A DNA stretch of 64,000 nt from Actinospineispora spinosispora DSM 44797 (GCF_000429025.1 NZ_KE386837.1:234959-298958), one strand, 5' to 3'; positions 1 through 8,484 are shown, numbered from the stretch's first letter. Numbers and translations: made by a program. The notes: generated from the sequence alone by a model not told the origin.

Positions 1-275
1 CCGCACCGACCATCGAGAACGTGACAGTACCGCTGTAACGTACCGTGCGCAGCATTCCTGCCGCTCGTCGACCGTTGAACGGCGTGAAAATGGCCTTCGT
101 CGAGTCATATGCGGCTCACAGCTCCCCGGTTGGGTGCACTCAGTAGACATAAGGCAACCTGGTTACCGGCGTTGCGATAGTTGCGGGCGGCGCGCGGTGC
201 GTCACGATGTGTGAGCAGGGATCGCGACCGGGCTGAACGGCCAGGTCTGTCAGACCGTAGGAGGAGCACGCAGCG

Positions 276-1790
276 ATGTCGGTCGGTCATCCTGAGCGCA
301 CGTCCGAGGTGTCGGAACGCCCGGTCGACGTGCCCTCGGCTCAGGCGGCTGTAGCTGCGATGCCCACCACGACGGAGTCGTCGAAGGGCCGGATGCGGCA
401 AATCGATGCGCTCCGGGTTCTGAGCTGCTTCTCCGTCGTCACCGTGCACGCCATCGGCGCCCCGTTCCCGCCGGACGACGTCGGCATCGGCGTGGCGAGC
501 TTCCTGCTGCACTACAGCAGGGAGATCTTCTTCTTCGTCTCCGCGCTGGTGCTGGTGCGCACGTACCTGCCCCGCGTCGGGGAGAACGGCAGGCTGCCCG
601 ACGAGTCGGCGTTCCGGCGCAGGCGGCTCCGTCTGATCGGCATGCCGTACCTGTGGTGGACGACGCTGTACTTCGCGGTGTCGATCGTGCACAACCGCAA
701 TGTCGACCCGTGGGGCCAGGTCCTTGACGACCTGCCGCTGCGCTGGCTGTACCTCATGGTCACCGGCAACGGCAGCTACCACATGTACTTCCTGCTGGTC
801 ACGCTGCAGTTCGCGGTTGTGTTCCCGCTCGTGCTGCGGGTGCTGCGCAAGACGAAGGGCCACCACGGGCTCGTCCTGCTCGGCTCGCTGCTGCTGCAGG
901 CCGCGACGCTGAGCGTCTACCAGTGGTTCTATCTGCCCGACGACGGCTGGCGCGGCATCCTCGGTGACGCGAGCCTGGTGGCCTACCAGTTCTGGATGGT
1001 CCTCGGGGCGGTCGCCGGGCTGCACATGCAGCGTTGGCACCGGATGATGATGACCTACTGGCGCTGGATTCTCGCGGCGTTCCCGGTGGCCACCGCGGTG
1101 CTGCTGTGGACGTTCTACGCGCAGCTGCCCACCCATGGCTCGCTCGGCGCGAGCAGCCCGCTGCAGCCGATCATGATCATGTGGTCGCTCGCGTCGCTCG
1201 GCGTGCTGTACCTGATCTCGGTCCAGATCATGGAGCGCGGCTCCGCGGCACTACGGACGATCTTCAGCTACGGCGCGCAGCTGTCCTTCGGCGTCTACCT
1301 GGCGCACCCGATGGTGCTGGACGTCGTGCTGTCGCTCATGCGCAGGCTCGGGCTGGCCCAGACGCAGTGGTGGTCGTCGCTGCTGGCGCTGGTCTGCACG
1401 GTGATCGGCGCGGTCGTGGTGTGCATGGCACTGCACCGGACCCGGTTCAGCCTCGCGTTGATGGGCCGTCCGAAGCTCGACCCGGAGCGCGCGCCCCGGC
1501 TGCGGCTGCGGATGCCCCGGCCCAGGATGATCGCGGGCCCCGCGCTGCTGCTGGCGATGAGCGTCGTGGCCGTGCTGCTGGTCGGCGGTGACCAGAGCCC
1601 GCCGTCGGAGAGTGGGACGCCGACGCCGGAGGAGATCGTCGAGGCGAGCAACCCGATGCTTCCGGCCGAGGACGACAGCACCGGGGCCGACGCCGGAGTC
1701 GATCCGGAGCCCGCGTGCGGCGACGTCTCGGTGGCGCCGCATGCCTGCTCGGTGGGCACTGACACACCACCAGGGGCCGTGACCCGCTGA
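276..1790 (+). CDS. Acyltransferase family 3 membrane protein
   Basis: A 504-residue integral membrane protein of the acyltransferase-3 (OafA/NdvC-like) family, which transfers acyl groups to extracellular or envelope sugars. After a polar N-terminus of about 45 residues comes the family opening (R-Q-I-D-A-L-R-V-L), then some ten hydrophobic segments to about residue 425. The last 65 residues are acidic and Pro/Thr-rich, probably extracellular and disordered. The start ATG has a good AGGAGG-type ribosome site at about 260-266. The preceding 275 bases hold no convincing gene, only the presumed promoter. The acceptor substrate cannot be deduced. The family call is safe. Confidence 0.85.
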   Translation: MSVGHPERTSEVSERPVDVPSAQAAVAAMPTTTESSKGRMRQIDALRVLSCFSVVTVHAIGAPFPPDDVGIGVASFLLHYSREIFFFVSALVLVRTYLPRVGENGRLPDESAFRRRRLRLIGMPYLWWTTLYFAVSIVHNRNVDPWGQVLDDLPLRWLYLMVTGNGSYHMYFLLVTLQFAVVFPLVLRVLRKTKGHHGLVLLGSLLLQAATLSVYQWFYLPDDGWRGILGDASLVAYQFWMVLGAVAGLHMQRWHRMMMTYWRWILAAFPVATAVLLWTFYAQLPTHGSLGASSPLQPIMIMWSLASLGVLYLISVQIMERGSAALRTIFSYGAQLSFGVYLAHPMVLDVVLSLMRRLGLAQTQWWSSLLALVCTVIGAVVVCMALHRTRFSLALMGRPKLDPERAPRLRLRMPRPRMIAGPALLLAMSVVAVLLVGGDQSPPSESGTPTPEEIVEASNPMLPAEDDSTGADAGVDPEPACGDVSVAPHACSVGTDTPPGAVTR

Positions 1791-1973
1791 TCGGCCGTGT
1801 AGGCTGGTTGCTGAGCGCAACGGTAGATCTCTGCATCGCAGGCGGTGCTGAGACGAGGCTGACACTGGGCTGATACGCCGGGACGCTTCGTTGTCTTCAG
1901 ACAATGGACCTTTGGCGGCGCCCTTTTGTGTGCCCCCGTAACTTCTCGAGAGAACAGAGCGAGACTCACACCT

Positions 1974-3776
1974 GTGACCATTGATGTCGCGTCCGAGTCG
2001 GCAACCGAAGCACCTGTTGCCGATGCTACTGAAACAACAGCCGTAACGACTTTCGCCGACCTCCCGCTGGACCCGGCCCTGCAGGCCGCCGTCGCGGAGC
2101 TCGGCTACGAGCGCCCCAGCCCGATCCAGGCCGAGGCGATCATTCCGGTGCTCGAAGGGCATGACCTGCTCGGGCAAGCAGCGACCGGTACCGGCAAGAC
2201 GGCGGCGTTCATGCTGCCGATGCTCCAGCGTCTCGCCGACCGCCGCGCCGAGGCGCCCGGTCGCCGGGGCGTGTTCGGCCTGGTCCTGGCCCCCACCCGG
2301 GAGCTGGCGATGCAGGTCAACACCGCCGCCGCCCGCTACGGCGAGGGCCTCGGGGTCCGCACGCTCGCGGTCTACGGCGGTGCGCCGATCGGACCGCAGC
2401 TGGGTGCGCTGCGCAAGGGCGTCGACGTCGTCGTCGCCACCCCCGGCCGCGCGATCGACCTGATCAACCGCGGCGGGCTCAAGCTCGACGAGCTGGAGAT
2501 CGCCGTCCTCGACGAGGCCGACGAGATGCTCGACATGGGCTTCGTCGAGGACATCGAGACCATCCTGGACGCGACCCCGGACACGCGTCAGGTGGTGCTG
2601 TTCTCGGCCACCATGCCGCGCCGGATCGAGAAGCTCGCGCAGAGCTACCTGCGTGAGCCGGTCACCGTCCGGATCAAGCGCGAAGAGGTCGCCGAGGGCA
2701 CCGCGCCTCAGGTCAGGCAGAACGCCTACCTGGTTCCTCGGTCGCACACCACGGCCGCGCTCGGTCGAGTGCTGGAGCTGGAGCGGCCCCGGTCGGCGAT
2801 CGTGTTCTGCCGCACCCGCGCGGATGTCGACGCCGTCACCGAGGCGCTGACCGGTCGCGGCCTGCGCGCCGAGGCGCTGCACGGCGGCATGGACCAGGAG
2901 CACCGGGGTCGTGTCGTCGAGCGGCTGCGCAGCGGTCGCACCGAGCTGCTGGTGGCGACCGACGTCGCCGCTCGCGGGCTCGACATCGACCTGCTGACGC
3001 ACGTGGTCAACCACGACGTCCCGCAGACCGCCGAGGCCTACGTGCACCGCATCGGTCGCGTCGGGCGCGCCGGCCGTGAGGGTGTCGCGATCACGCTGGT
3101 CCCGCCGTCGAAGCGCTACATGCTGGGCGCCGTCGAGCGGCTGACCGGGCAGAAGATCACCGTGGCCTCGGTCCCGTCGCTGGGCAACCTGCGCACGGCC
3201 CGCCTGGCCAGGACCCGCGCCGAGCTGGTCGCGCACCTGACCCGCGCGGAGGAGGCGACCGCCGAGGCGGCTGCCGAGGCTCCGTCCGACGAGGTCCGCG
3301 CGATGATCAGCGAGCTCGCGCACGAGTACGACCCGCTGGCCGTCGCGGCGGCCGCTGTCCGATTGGCGCAGGACGCCGCGGGGGCGCCCGCCGACGAGGA
3401 AGAGATTCCGGTCATCAGCCCGAACCCGACGTCACGCGGCGGAGCCTCCGTTCGCGGCCCGCGTGGCTCGCGGCCGGAGCGTGGCCCTGGCCGGGAGCGC
3501 GGCGCGGGTGACCGTCCGCCGAAGGCCGGTACCGCTCGGCTGTTCGTCGCGGCAGGTCGCTCGGCCGGTATCCGCCCGCAGGACATCGTGGGTGCGCTGG
3601 CCAACGAGTCCCAGCTGTCCGGCAGGGACATCGGCACGATCCAGATCCACGAGCGGCACGCGCTGGTCGAGGTTCCGGAGTCGGCCGCGGACGAGGTGCT
3701 GCGCGAGCTGCGCGGCTCCACGATGCTGAAGGGCCGCCGCGCCAACGTGCGCCGCGACCGCGACCGCATCCGCTAG
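1974..3776 (+). CDS. deaD: DEAD-box ATP-dependent RNA helicase (DeaD/CsdA-like)
   Basis: A 600-residue RNA helicase that probably remodels mRNA or assembling ribosomes. The Q motif lies at about 27-51, motif I (TGTGKT) at 71-76, DEAD at 180-183 and SAT at 211-213. The HRIGRVGRAG motif follows in the second RecA domain. The C-terminal 75 residues match the DbpA-type RNA-binding domain, preceded by an Arg/Gly/Pro-rich linker. I chose the GTG at 1974 over one at 1926 because the upstream residues do not look like family sequence. No strong ribosome site supports either, so the start is uncertain. The gene ends just before a strong hairpin. Confidence 0.93.
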   Translation: MTIDVASESATEAPVADATETTAVTTFADLPLDPALQAAVAELGYERPSPIQAEAIIPVLEGHDLLGQAATGTGKTAAFMLPMLQRLADRRAEAPGRRGVFGLVLAPTRELAMQVNTAAARYGEGLGVRTLAVYGGAPIGPQLGALRKGVDVVVATPGRAIDLINRGGLKLDELEIAVLDEADEMLDMGFVEDIETILDATPDTRQVVLFSATMPRRIEKLAQSYLREPVTVRIKREEVAEGTAPQVRQNAYLVPRSHTTAALGRVLELERPRSAIVFCRTRADVDAVTEALTGRGLRAEALHGGMDQEHRGRVVERLRSGRTELLVATDVAARGLDIDLLTHVVNHDVPQTAEAYVHRIGRVGRAGREGVAITLVPPSKRYMLGAVERLTGQKITVASVPSLGNLRTARLARTRAELVAHLTRAEEATAEAAAEAPSDEVRAMISELAHEYDPLAVAAAAVRLAQDAAGAPADEEEIPVISPNPTSRGGASVRGPRGSRPERGPGRERGAGDRPPKAGTARLFVAAGRSAGIRPQDIVGALANESQLSGRDIGTIQIHERHALVEVPESAADEVLRELRGSTMLKGRRANVRRDRDRIR

Positions 3777-3790
3777 GTCTCGTTCCACAC

Positions 3791-3836
3791 ACCGTGAGTG
3801 CCGCGGCCGCCTATAGGTGGCCGCGGCACTCACGGT
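3791..3836. terminator. Hairpin terminator after deaD
   Basis: Arms of 21 bases (3791-3811 and 3816-3836) pair with one mismatch around a TATA loop and are followed by TTTTC. This is a good intrinsic terminator between two rightward genes. Its ends (CCGTGAGTG / CACTCACGG) match the hairpins at 10096-10139 and 35270-35388. Confidence 0.75.
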
Positions 3837-3860
3837 TTTCTGCTGTTCTAGGGTCGGGGT

Positions 3861-4457
3861 ATGGCTATGGCTGAGTCGTTGCCGGAGGACTGGGACCGCT
3901 GGAAGGGCCAGGTCGATCTGACCGGCTACGACGAGCGTTGGCAGCGGATGGCGGAGGCGGGGGAGAACCCGCACGGCGAGGCCGATCTGGTCAGCAGCTT
4001 CCGGCCGTCCTCGGTGCTCGACGCGGGCTGCGGCACCGGCCGGGTCGGCATCGAGCTGGCGCAGCGTGGCATGCGGGTGGTCGGGGTGGACGCGGATGCG
4101 GACATGATCGCCGCCGCCCGCGCGAAGGCGCCCGACCTGGACTGGCGGCACGTCGATCTCGCCGCGCTGGATCTGACCGAGCAGTTCGACGTCGTCGTGC
4201 TGGCCGGCAACGTCGTGCCCTATGTCGCGGCCGACGACCGCCCGGCGGCGGTGGTGGCCTGCGCCCGCGCGTTGGCCCCCGGCGGACGGCTGATCGCCGG
4301 TTTCAGCCTGCGTCCCGACTGGCCCACCGCCGGTGACTACGACGCCTGGTGCGTCGACGCGGGCCTCGAGCTGGAGGACCGCTTCGCCACCTGGGCGGGC
4401 AGCGAGCGCTTCACCGACCAGCACGACTACCTCGTCGCGATCTACCGGGCGGCCTGA
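3861..4457 (+). CDS. Class I SAM-dependent methyltransferase
   Basis: A 198-residue soluble methyltransferase. The SAM-binding motif I is VLDAGCGTGRVG at about 52-63, followed by the acidic motif II (VVGVDAD). The aspartate-containing motif VVVLAGNVVPY follows at about 112-122. No substrate-recognition domain is present, so the acceptor is unknown. A GGGG-rich ribosome site lies just before the first ATG; a second ATG two codons later is also possible. It ends 1 base before the GTG of the next gene, so the two are probably co-transcribed. Confidence 0.85.
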   Translation: MAMAESLPEDWDRWKGQVDLTGYDERWQRMAEAGENPHGEADLVSSFRPSSVLDAGCGTGRVGIELAQRGMRVVGVDADADMIAAARAKAPDLDWRHVDLAALDLTEQFDVVVLAGNVVPYVAADDRPAAVVACARALAPGGRLIAGFSLRPDWPTAGDYDAWCVDAGLELEDRFATWAGSERFTDQHDYLVAIYRAA

Positions 4458-4458
4458 G

Positions 4459-5622
4459 GTGGCCGATCTCGAACAGCTGATCACGCCCGGCATGCGGATC
4501 GCGCTCGCCGACGGAACCGGCAGCCCGCGTTCGCTGCACGAGGCACTGAACCGCTCCGCCGCCCGCCACGGCGACCTGCGGCTGCTGCTCGGCTGGACCC
4601 CGTTCGCCGAACCTGGGCTCGACCTGACGCAGTTCGCCGACGTGCGCACCGTCATGTCCGGCTGGGGGCTGCGCGGCGCGGTCACCGCGGGCACGGTCAC
4701 CCCGATCCCGGCTCGGATGTCCGCAGTCCCGGGGCTGCTCGCCGGCCCGTTGCGCCCCGATCTCCTCGTCGCGACGGTGGTCCGGACAGCCGACGGGCTG
4801 CGGTTCGGCTCCGAGGTGTCCTGGATGCGTGCCGCGATCGACGCGGGCATTCCGGTGGCCGCGGTGGTCAGCCGCACCACGGGGTGCGCCGACGCCGGTC
4901 CGCCACTGCGGGCGGACGCCGTCACGCTGCTCGGCGAGACCGACGACGCGCCGCGCGAGCTGACCTTCGCCACGCCCAGCCCAGAGCAGCTGCGGATCTG
5001 CGAGCACGCCGCCGGGCTGGTTCCCGAGGGCGCCCGTCTGCAGGTTGGCCCTGGACAGCTGGGCGCCGCGATGCTGAGGGCCGTGCGGGTCCCGGTCCGG
5101 ATCGACTCCGGGCTCCTACCCGAGCAGGTCGTCGAGCTGGACGAACGCGGCCTGCTGATCGGCGAGCCGATGGCCGCGTACCTGGTGGGCAGCTCGCGGC
5201 TGTACGAATGGGCGGCCGGCCGCCCGGTGCTGCACGGCCTGGAGATCACGCACGACCTGGGACGGTTGTCGGGCGGCGAGCCGTTCATCGCGTTCAACAC
5301 CGCGATCGAGGTCGACGTGGCCGGCCAGGTCAACGTGGAGGGCACCTCGTCTGCCATCGTCGGCGGCATCGGCGGACACGCCGACTACGCGGTCGCCGCG
5401 ACCCGCTCGGTCGGCGGCCTGAGCATCATCGCGGTCGCCACCAGCCACAAGGGCCGCTCGACCCTGGTCCGCACGCTGTCCCGTCCGGTGTCCACCCCGT
5501 CTCAGGACGTGGACGTCGTGGTGACCGAGCGAGGCTGGGTGGACCTACGAGGCTGCACCCGCCCCGAACGCGCCAAGGCCCTCCTGGACCTCTGGGGCGA
5601 AGCCGGAGTCCGCGAGCCCTGA
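4459..5622 (+). CDS. Acetyl-CoA hydrolase/CoA-transferase family protein
   Basis: A 387-residue protein of the acetyl-CoA hydrolase/4-hydroxybutyrate CoA-transferase family. The C-terminal half carries typical family blocks: IEVDVAGQVNVEG, GGIGGHADY and a late V-T-E-R-G-W-V-D-L-R-G. The N-terminal domain is short, as in other actinobacterial members. The start is the GTG at 4459, which almost touches the stop of the methyltransferase gene and implies translational coupling. An alternative in-frame start at 4333 lies inside that gene and adds non-family sequence. Whether it hydrolyses acetyl-CoA or transfers CoA between short acids cannot be told. Confidence 0.8.
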   Translation: MADLEQLITPGMRIALADGTGSPRSLHEALNRSAARHGDLRLLLGWTPFAEPGLDLTQFADVRTVMSGWGLRGAVTAGTVTPIPARMSAVPGLLAGPLRPDLLVATVVRTADGLRFGSEVSWMRAAIDAGIPVAAVVSRTTGCADAGPPLRADAVTLLGETDDAPRELTFATPSPEQLRICEHAAGLVPEGARLQVGPGQLGAAMLRAVRVPVRIDSGLLPEQVVELDERGLLIGEPMAAYLVGSSRLYEWAAGRPVLHGLEITHDLGRLSGGEPFIAFNTAIEVDVAGQVNVEGTSSAIVGGIGGHADYAVAATRSVGGLSIIAVATSHKGRSTLVRTLSRPVSTPSQDVDVVVTERGWVDLRGCTRPERAKALLDLWGEAGVREP

Positions 5623-5630
5623 CCATCCCG

Positions 5631-5711
5631 CGAGTCGGGACATTCCGCGGCGCGAGTCGCTGGATTCTGCCGCGCGAGTCGGGATATTCGTCAGGGTGAG
5701 TCGCGGAATTC
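5631..5711. repeat. Four tandem repeats, exact 22-bp period
   Basis: Four copies of a 15-base core close to CGAGTCGSGATATTC begin at 5631, 5653, 5675 and 5697. The period is exactly 22 bases, about two helical turns. They fill the 106-bp gap between the acetyl-CoA hydrolase-like gene and the next small gene. The regular phasing suggests binding sites on one DNA face or a promoter-proximal array, but no regulator is identifiable. Confidence 0.8.
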
Positions 5712-5728
5712 GTCAGTAGGTTGGAGGC

Positions 5729-6067
5729 ATGACCGCATTGCAGCTGCGCCCGGTGAGTTCGCTGTCCCAGACCCATCAGCTACTGGTCGGCCAGCAGCTC
5801 GACGGCTGGCCGGAGGTCGAGGTCGCCGACGACAAGGGCGTGACGGTCCGCGACGCCGCTGTCCGCTACACGGTCGAGGGCGACGCGGCCCGGTTCGCCG
5901 CCGAGGCGGGCCGGACGGACACGATCGACCGCAGCACCGGTGTCCGGGGCCGCGTGACAGCGATGAACCTCTACGGGGTCAGCGCCGGAACGGCGGTCGT
6001 CGTGGTCACGTTGCCCGACGCTCCGGACGCGGGCTCGCTGCGCTACGAGGTCAACGTACCCAGCTAG
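5729..6067 (+). CDS. Hypothetical protein, possible Ig-like beta fold
   Basis: A 112-residue protein with no signal peptide or membrane segment. Alternating hydrophobic strands and a closing T-A-V-V-V-V-T-L-P pattern look like an Ig-like beta sandwich, but I do not recognise a family. The ATG is preceded by TTGGAGG (5721-5727), a good ribosome site. It follows the 22-bp repeat array directly and converges on the SDR gene across a palindromic repeat. Confidence 0.55.
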   Translation: MTALQLRPVSSLSQTHQLLVGQQLDGWPEVEVADDKGVTVRDAAVRYTVEGDAARFAAEAGRTDTIDRSTGVRGRVTAMNLYGVSAGTAVVVVTLPDAPDAGSLRYEVNVPS

Positions 6068-6114
6068 CGCTCGCTGGTGCGGGACATGCGCGGGCCGCGC
6101 CAGTACGCCCGTCG

Positions 6115-6192
6115 CACGACCTCGCAGACCTTGACGTCGTGTCGCAGACACTGCAGCGTCTGCGACACGACATAAGGCTCTGCGAAGTGGTG
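6115..6192. repeat. Dispersed palindromic repeat, copy 1
   Basis: First of three copies (others 13372-13449 and 21808-21885). An inner hairpin has 14-base arms, GTCGTGTCGCAGAC and GTCTGCGACACGAC, around CTGCAG. An outer pair, CTCGCAGA and TCTGCGAAG, flanks it. It sits between converging genes, as do the other two copies, so it may act as a two-way terminator or be a REP-like mobile palindrome. Confidence 0.85.
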
Positions 6193-6223
6193 CCGGTGTG
6201 ACCAACGGGAGGCGGCGCATGGC

Positions 6224-7129
6224 TCAGGCGGCGAGACCGGTCATGGTCGCGCTCTCCCGCCACAGCAGGTCACGTGCGTTGTCGTCGAGCGCCAGCTCCG
6301 AGGGGGCGGGGAAGGTGACCTGAGCTCTGACGAGCGAGACGTACACCCGCGGCGTGGGCGGGGACGTCGTGCCCAGCGTGAGCTCGGCGAGCACCTGGCC
6401 CGCACGTTCGACCGTCCCCGGGTAGAAGGCGGGCCTGAACCGGCTGACCAGGCGGAGCACCGGGAGAACGGCCACGCGCAGAGCGGTGCGGGCGGCGGCA
6501 GGTACATCGCCGGCGAGCCCGGTGTCCGGGGTCAGGCCGGGGTTGTACGCGACGACGGTGATCCCGCGTTCGGTGACGTCGTCCAGCACGGCCAGGGATC
6601 GCGCGGTCAGTACGTTGCACAGCTTGGACGCGGCGTAGGCCCGCATGCGGCCGGGTTTGGCGCTCGGGTGGGCCAGTGCCTCCGGGTCGAGCGTCGTGGG
6701 TCCCACCACCGGAATGATCTTCGGGTCGTGGGTGTCGCTGGCGGTGATGATCAGCCGGCCGCCGTCCGCGATGACCGGCAGCAGCAGCCGGGCGAGCAGG
6801 TAGTGCGCGAGGTGGTTGACCGCGAAGGTCACCCCGAAGCCGTCCTCGGTTCGCCGGGCGGGGTCCGGGCTGTTCAGTCCGGCGTTGAGCACCAGCGTGT
6901 CGATCCTGCGCTCGCCCAGACGCTGTGTCACCGCGTCGGCGAAGGAGCGGACGCTGTCGAGCGAGGCGAGATCGAGCGGAAGCACCTCGCTGCCCTCGGG
7001 CACCTGACGTCCGGTTCCTCTGGCGCCGATGATCAGGTGGGTGTCCGGCTCCTCGGCGAGCAGGCGCGCGGCGGCCTGGCCGATCCCGGCGGTGGCGCCG
7101 GTCATGACGATGATGCGGTTCGGGGGCAT
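6224..7129 (-). CDS. Short-chain dehydrogenase/reductase
   Basis: A 301-residue SDR oxidoreductase. The N-terminal Rossmann motif T-G-A-T-A-G-I-G lies at residues 10-17, N-A-G-L-N at about 90, and the catalytic Tyr and Lys are in Y-A-A-S-K. Length and the NAVNHLAHYLLARLL-type helix resemble retinol-dehydrogenase-like or protochlorophyllide-reductase-like SDRs. The start at 7129 has a GAGGAG site; a longer in-frame extension overlaps the divergent regulator and is not likely. It is divergent from a TetR gene, with two palindromes between, so that regulator probably controls it. The substrate is unknown. Confidence 0.88.
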   Translation of the reverse strand: MPPNRIIVMTGATAGIGQAAARLLAEEPDTHLIIGARGTGRQVPEGSEVLPLDLASLDSVRSFADAVTQRLGERRIDTLVLNAGLNSPDPARRTEDGFGVTFAVNHLAHYLLARLLLPVIADGGRLIITASDTHDPKIIPVVGPTTLDPEALAHPSAKPGRMRAYAASKLCNVLTARSLAVLDDVTERGITVVAYNPGLTPDTGLAGDVPAAARTALRVAVLPVLRLVSRFRPAFYPGTVERAGQVLAELTLGTTSPPTPRVYVSLVRAQVTFPAPSELALDDNARDLLWRESATMTGLAA

Positions 7130-7159
7130 CGGGACTCCTCGTGGCGGTGACGGCTGATC

Positions 7160-7208
7160 TAAGATGCTCACGTGCATCTTAGCAGTTAAGATGCAGTCGT
7201 GTATCTTG
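7160..7208. promoter_or_regulatory. Twin palindromic TetR operator
   Basis: TAAGATGC (7160-7167) and GCATCTTA (7174-7181) form a perfect 8-6-8 palindrome. A second, slightly degenerate copy (TAAGATGC at 7187-7194, GTATCTTG at 7201-7208) follows 27 bases later. Both lie between the SDR gene and the TetR gene, the usual place for a TetR operator, and the second overlaps the TetR start region, which implies autoregulation. Confidence 0.75.
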
Positions 7209-7220
7209 AAGGGTGTTGTG

Positions 7221-7802
7221 GTGACCAGGCCGACTCGCCGCCGAGGCGCGGAACTCGACAACGCACTGCTCGCCGCCACGTGGGAGGAGCTGCTCGACCG
7301 CGGGTACGAGAACCTCACGATGGAGGCGGTGGCCGTCCGCGCCGGGACCAGTAGGCCGGTGATCGCGCGCCGATGGCCTGATCGGGCATCGCTGGCCATC
7401 GCGGCGATCCGGCACTCGTTCGAGCGCAATCCGCTCCCGGACGTGGACACCGGGACGCTGCGCGGCGACCTGCTGGCCATCCTCGAGGTCAAGGCGGCCA
7501 CCCGGGCGAGCCTGATGACGACGCTGCCGCTGCGGATCGCAGCGCTCATTCAGGAGTCCGGCGTCGGGCCGCTGCAGTTCTTCGAGCAGCTGGGGATGGA
7601 CCTGGCGGCCGGGCTCGAGCCGATCTGGGAACGAGCGGCACAGCGCGGCGAAGTCGACCTCGCCGCACTGCACCCGCGGATCCGCATCCTGCCGTTCGCG
7701 CTGGTCACGGTCGAGCTGTCCTACTCGCGGGGGCCGCTTCAGCCTGGCGCCATCGCCGAGATCCTCGACGTCGTCGTCCTGCCCCTGGTTCCCAGGAAAT
7801 GA
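7221..7802 (+). CDS. TetR-family transcriptional regulator
   Basis: A 193-residue TetR regulator. The N-terminal helix-turn-helix covers about residues 12-58 (core G-Y-E-N-L-T-M-E-A-V-A, then R-P-V-I-A-R-R-W), and the rest is a helical ligand domain typical of the TetR_C family. The GTG at 7221 (or 7218) follows a GAAGGG site. The in-frame ATG at 7164 lies inside the palindromic operator and is rejected. It is probably a repressor of itself and the divergent SDR gene. Confidence 0.88.
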   Translation: MTRPTRRRGAELDNALLAATWEELLDRGYENLTMEAVAVRAGTSRPVIARRWPDRASLAIAAIRHSFERNPLPDVDTGTLRGDLLAILEVKAATRASLMTTLPLRIAALIQESGVGPLQFFEQLGMDLAAGLEPIWERAAQRGEVDLAALHPRIRILPFALVTVELSYSRGPLQPGAIAEILDVVVLPLVPRK

Positions 7803-7806
7803 ACTT

Positions 7807-8397
7807 TCAGCCGTCCAGCTCGGGATCGGTGAGCGCCGCGAGTGCCATGCGGCGCAGCATGCCGGTCGCGCGGTCCGGGCTGCCCTTCGACGTGCTGTGC
7901 GGCGTCGAGTTGAGCAGGCCGAACGCGCCGTGCGCGGCGACCCTCGCCGACTCGACGCTCAGGCCGGGGCTCAGCCGCCGCAGCGCGTCCACCCAGATTT
8001 CGACGTAGGCGCGCTGCAGCGTGCGCACCTGGCGGCGGTCCGGCGTCGGCAGGTTGGCCAGGTCGCGGTCCTGCACGGTGATCAGCTCCGGCTCGCGTAC
8101 GGAGAAGTCGAGCTGGAAGTCGACCAGCGCGGCGAGCAGCTCACCCGGGTCGTCGATGTCGGTGGCGAGCGCCGTCCCGCCGGCCAGCAGGCGCTCGCTG
8201 ATCCCGACCAGCATGCGCGCCAGTAGGGCTTCCTTGCTGGGGAAATGCCGGTACAGGGCCGGTCCGCTGATGCCGACGGCGGCCCCGAGCTCGACGATGC
8301 TGACCCCGTGGAACCCGTGCCGGGCGAACAGCAGCGCCGCTTCTCGCAGGATCTGCTCTTTGCGCGAGGTGATCGGCTGCGAAGTAGTGGGCTGCAC
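7807..8397 (-). CDS. TetR-family regulator of the acyl-CoA carboxylase operon
   Basis: A 196-residue TetR regulator with an N-terminal helix-turn-helix at about residues 10-57 (G-F-H-G-V-S-I-V-E-L, then G-P-A-L-Y-R-H-F-P-S-K). It is divergent from accD1, with two near-identical 16-base sites between. That arrangement fits a repressor that senses a short-chain or branched acyl-CoA and controls leucine or short acid breakdown. The ligand is inferred from context only. It converges closely on the preceding TetR gene, 4 bases apart. Confidence 0.88.
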   Translation of the reverse strand: MQPTTSQPITSRKEQILREAALLFARHGFHGVSIVELGAAVGISGPALYRHFPSKEALLARMLVGISERLLAGGTALATDIDDPGELLAALVDFQLDFSVREPELITVQDRDLANLPTPDRRQVRTLQRAYVEIWVDALRRLSPGLSVESARVAAHGAFGLLNSTPHSTSKGSPDRATGMLRRMALAALTDPELDG

Positions 8398-8419
8398 CGC
8401 GCCAAGACTAGCGCTCGAC

Positions 8420-8454
8420 GTTAATGAACGCTAACCTAGTTAACGAACGCTAAC
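8420..8454. promoter_or_regulatory. Two 16-bp operator sites before accD1
   Basis: GTTAATGAACGCTAAC (8420-8435) and GTTAACGAACGCTAAC (8439-8454) differ at one base and are imperfect inverted repeats of GTTAA-N6-TTAAC form. They lie between the divergent TetR gene and accD1. I recall a similar GTTAA-N6-TTAAC site for the Streptomyces TetR repressor AccR; this is from memory. Confidence 0.78.
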
Positions 8455-8484
8455 ACCGGCAACGCCACGGGAGCCTGACCCACG

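Noticed and set aside
105..1136. Long leftward open frame over the acyltransferase gene
   Set aside because: It is Arg/Pro/Gln-rich antisense sequence without motifs, typical of shadows in high-GC DNA.
1251..3323. 690-codon leftward frame opposite the DEAD-box helicase
   Set aside because: The rightward helicase is unmistakable, and the antisense product is low-complexity.
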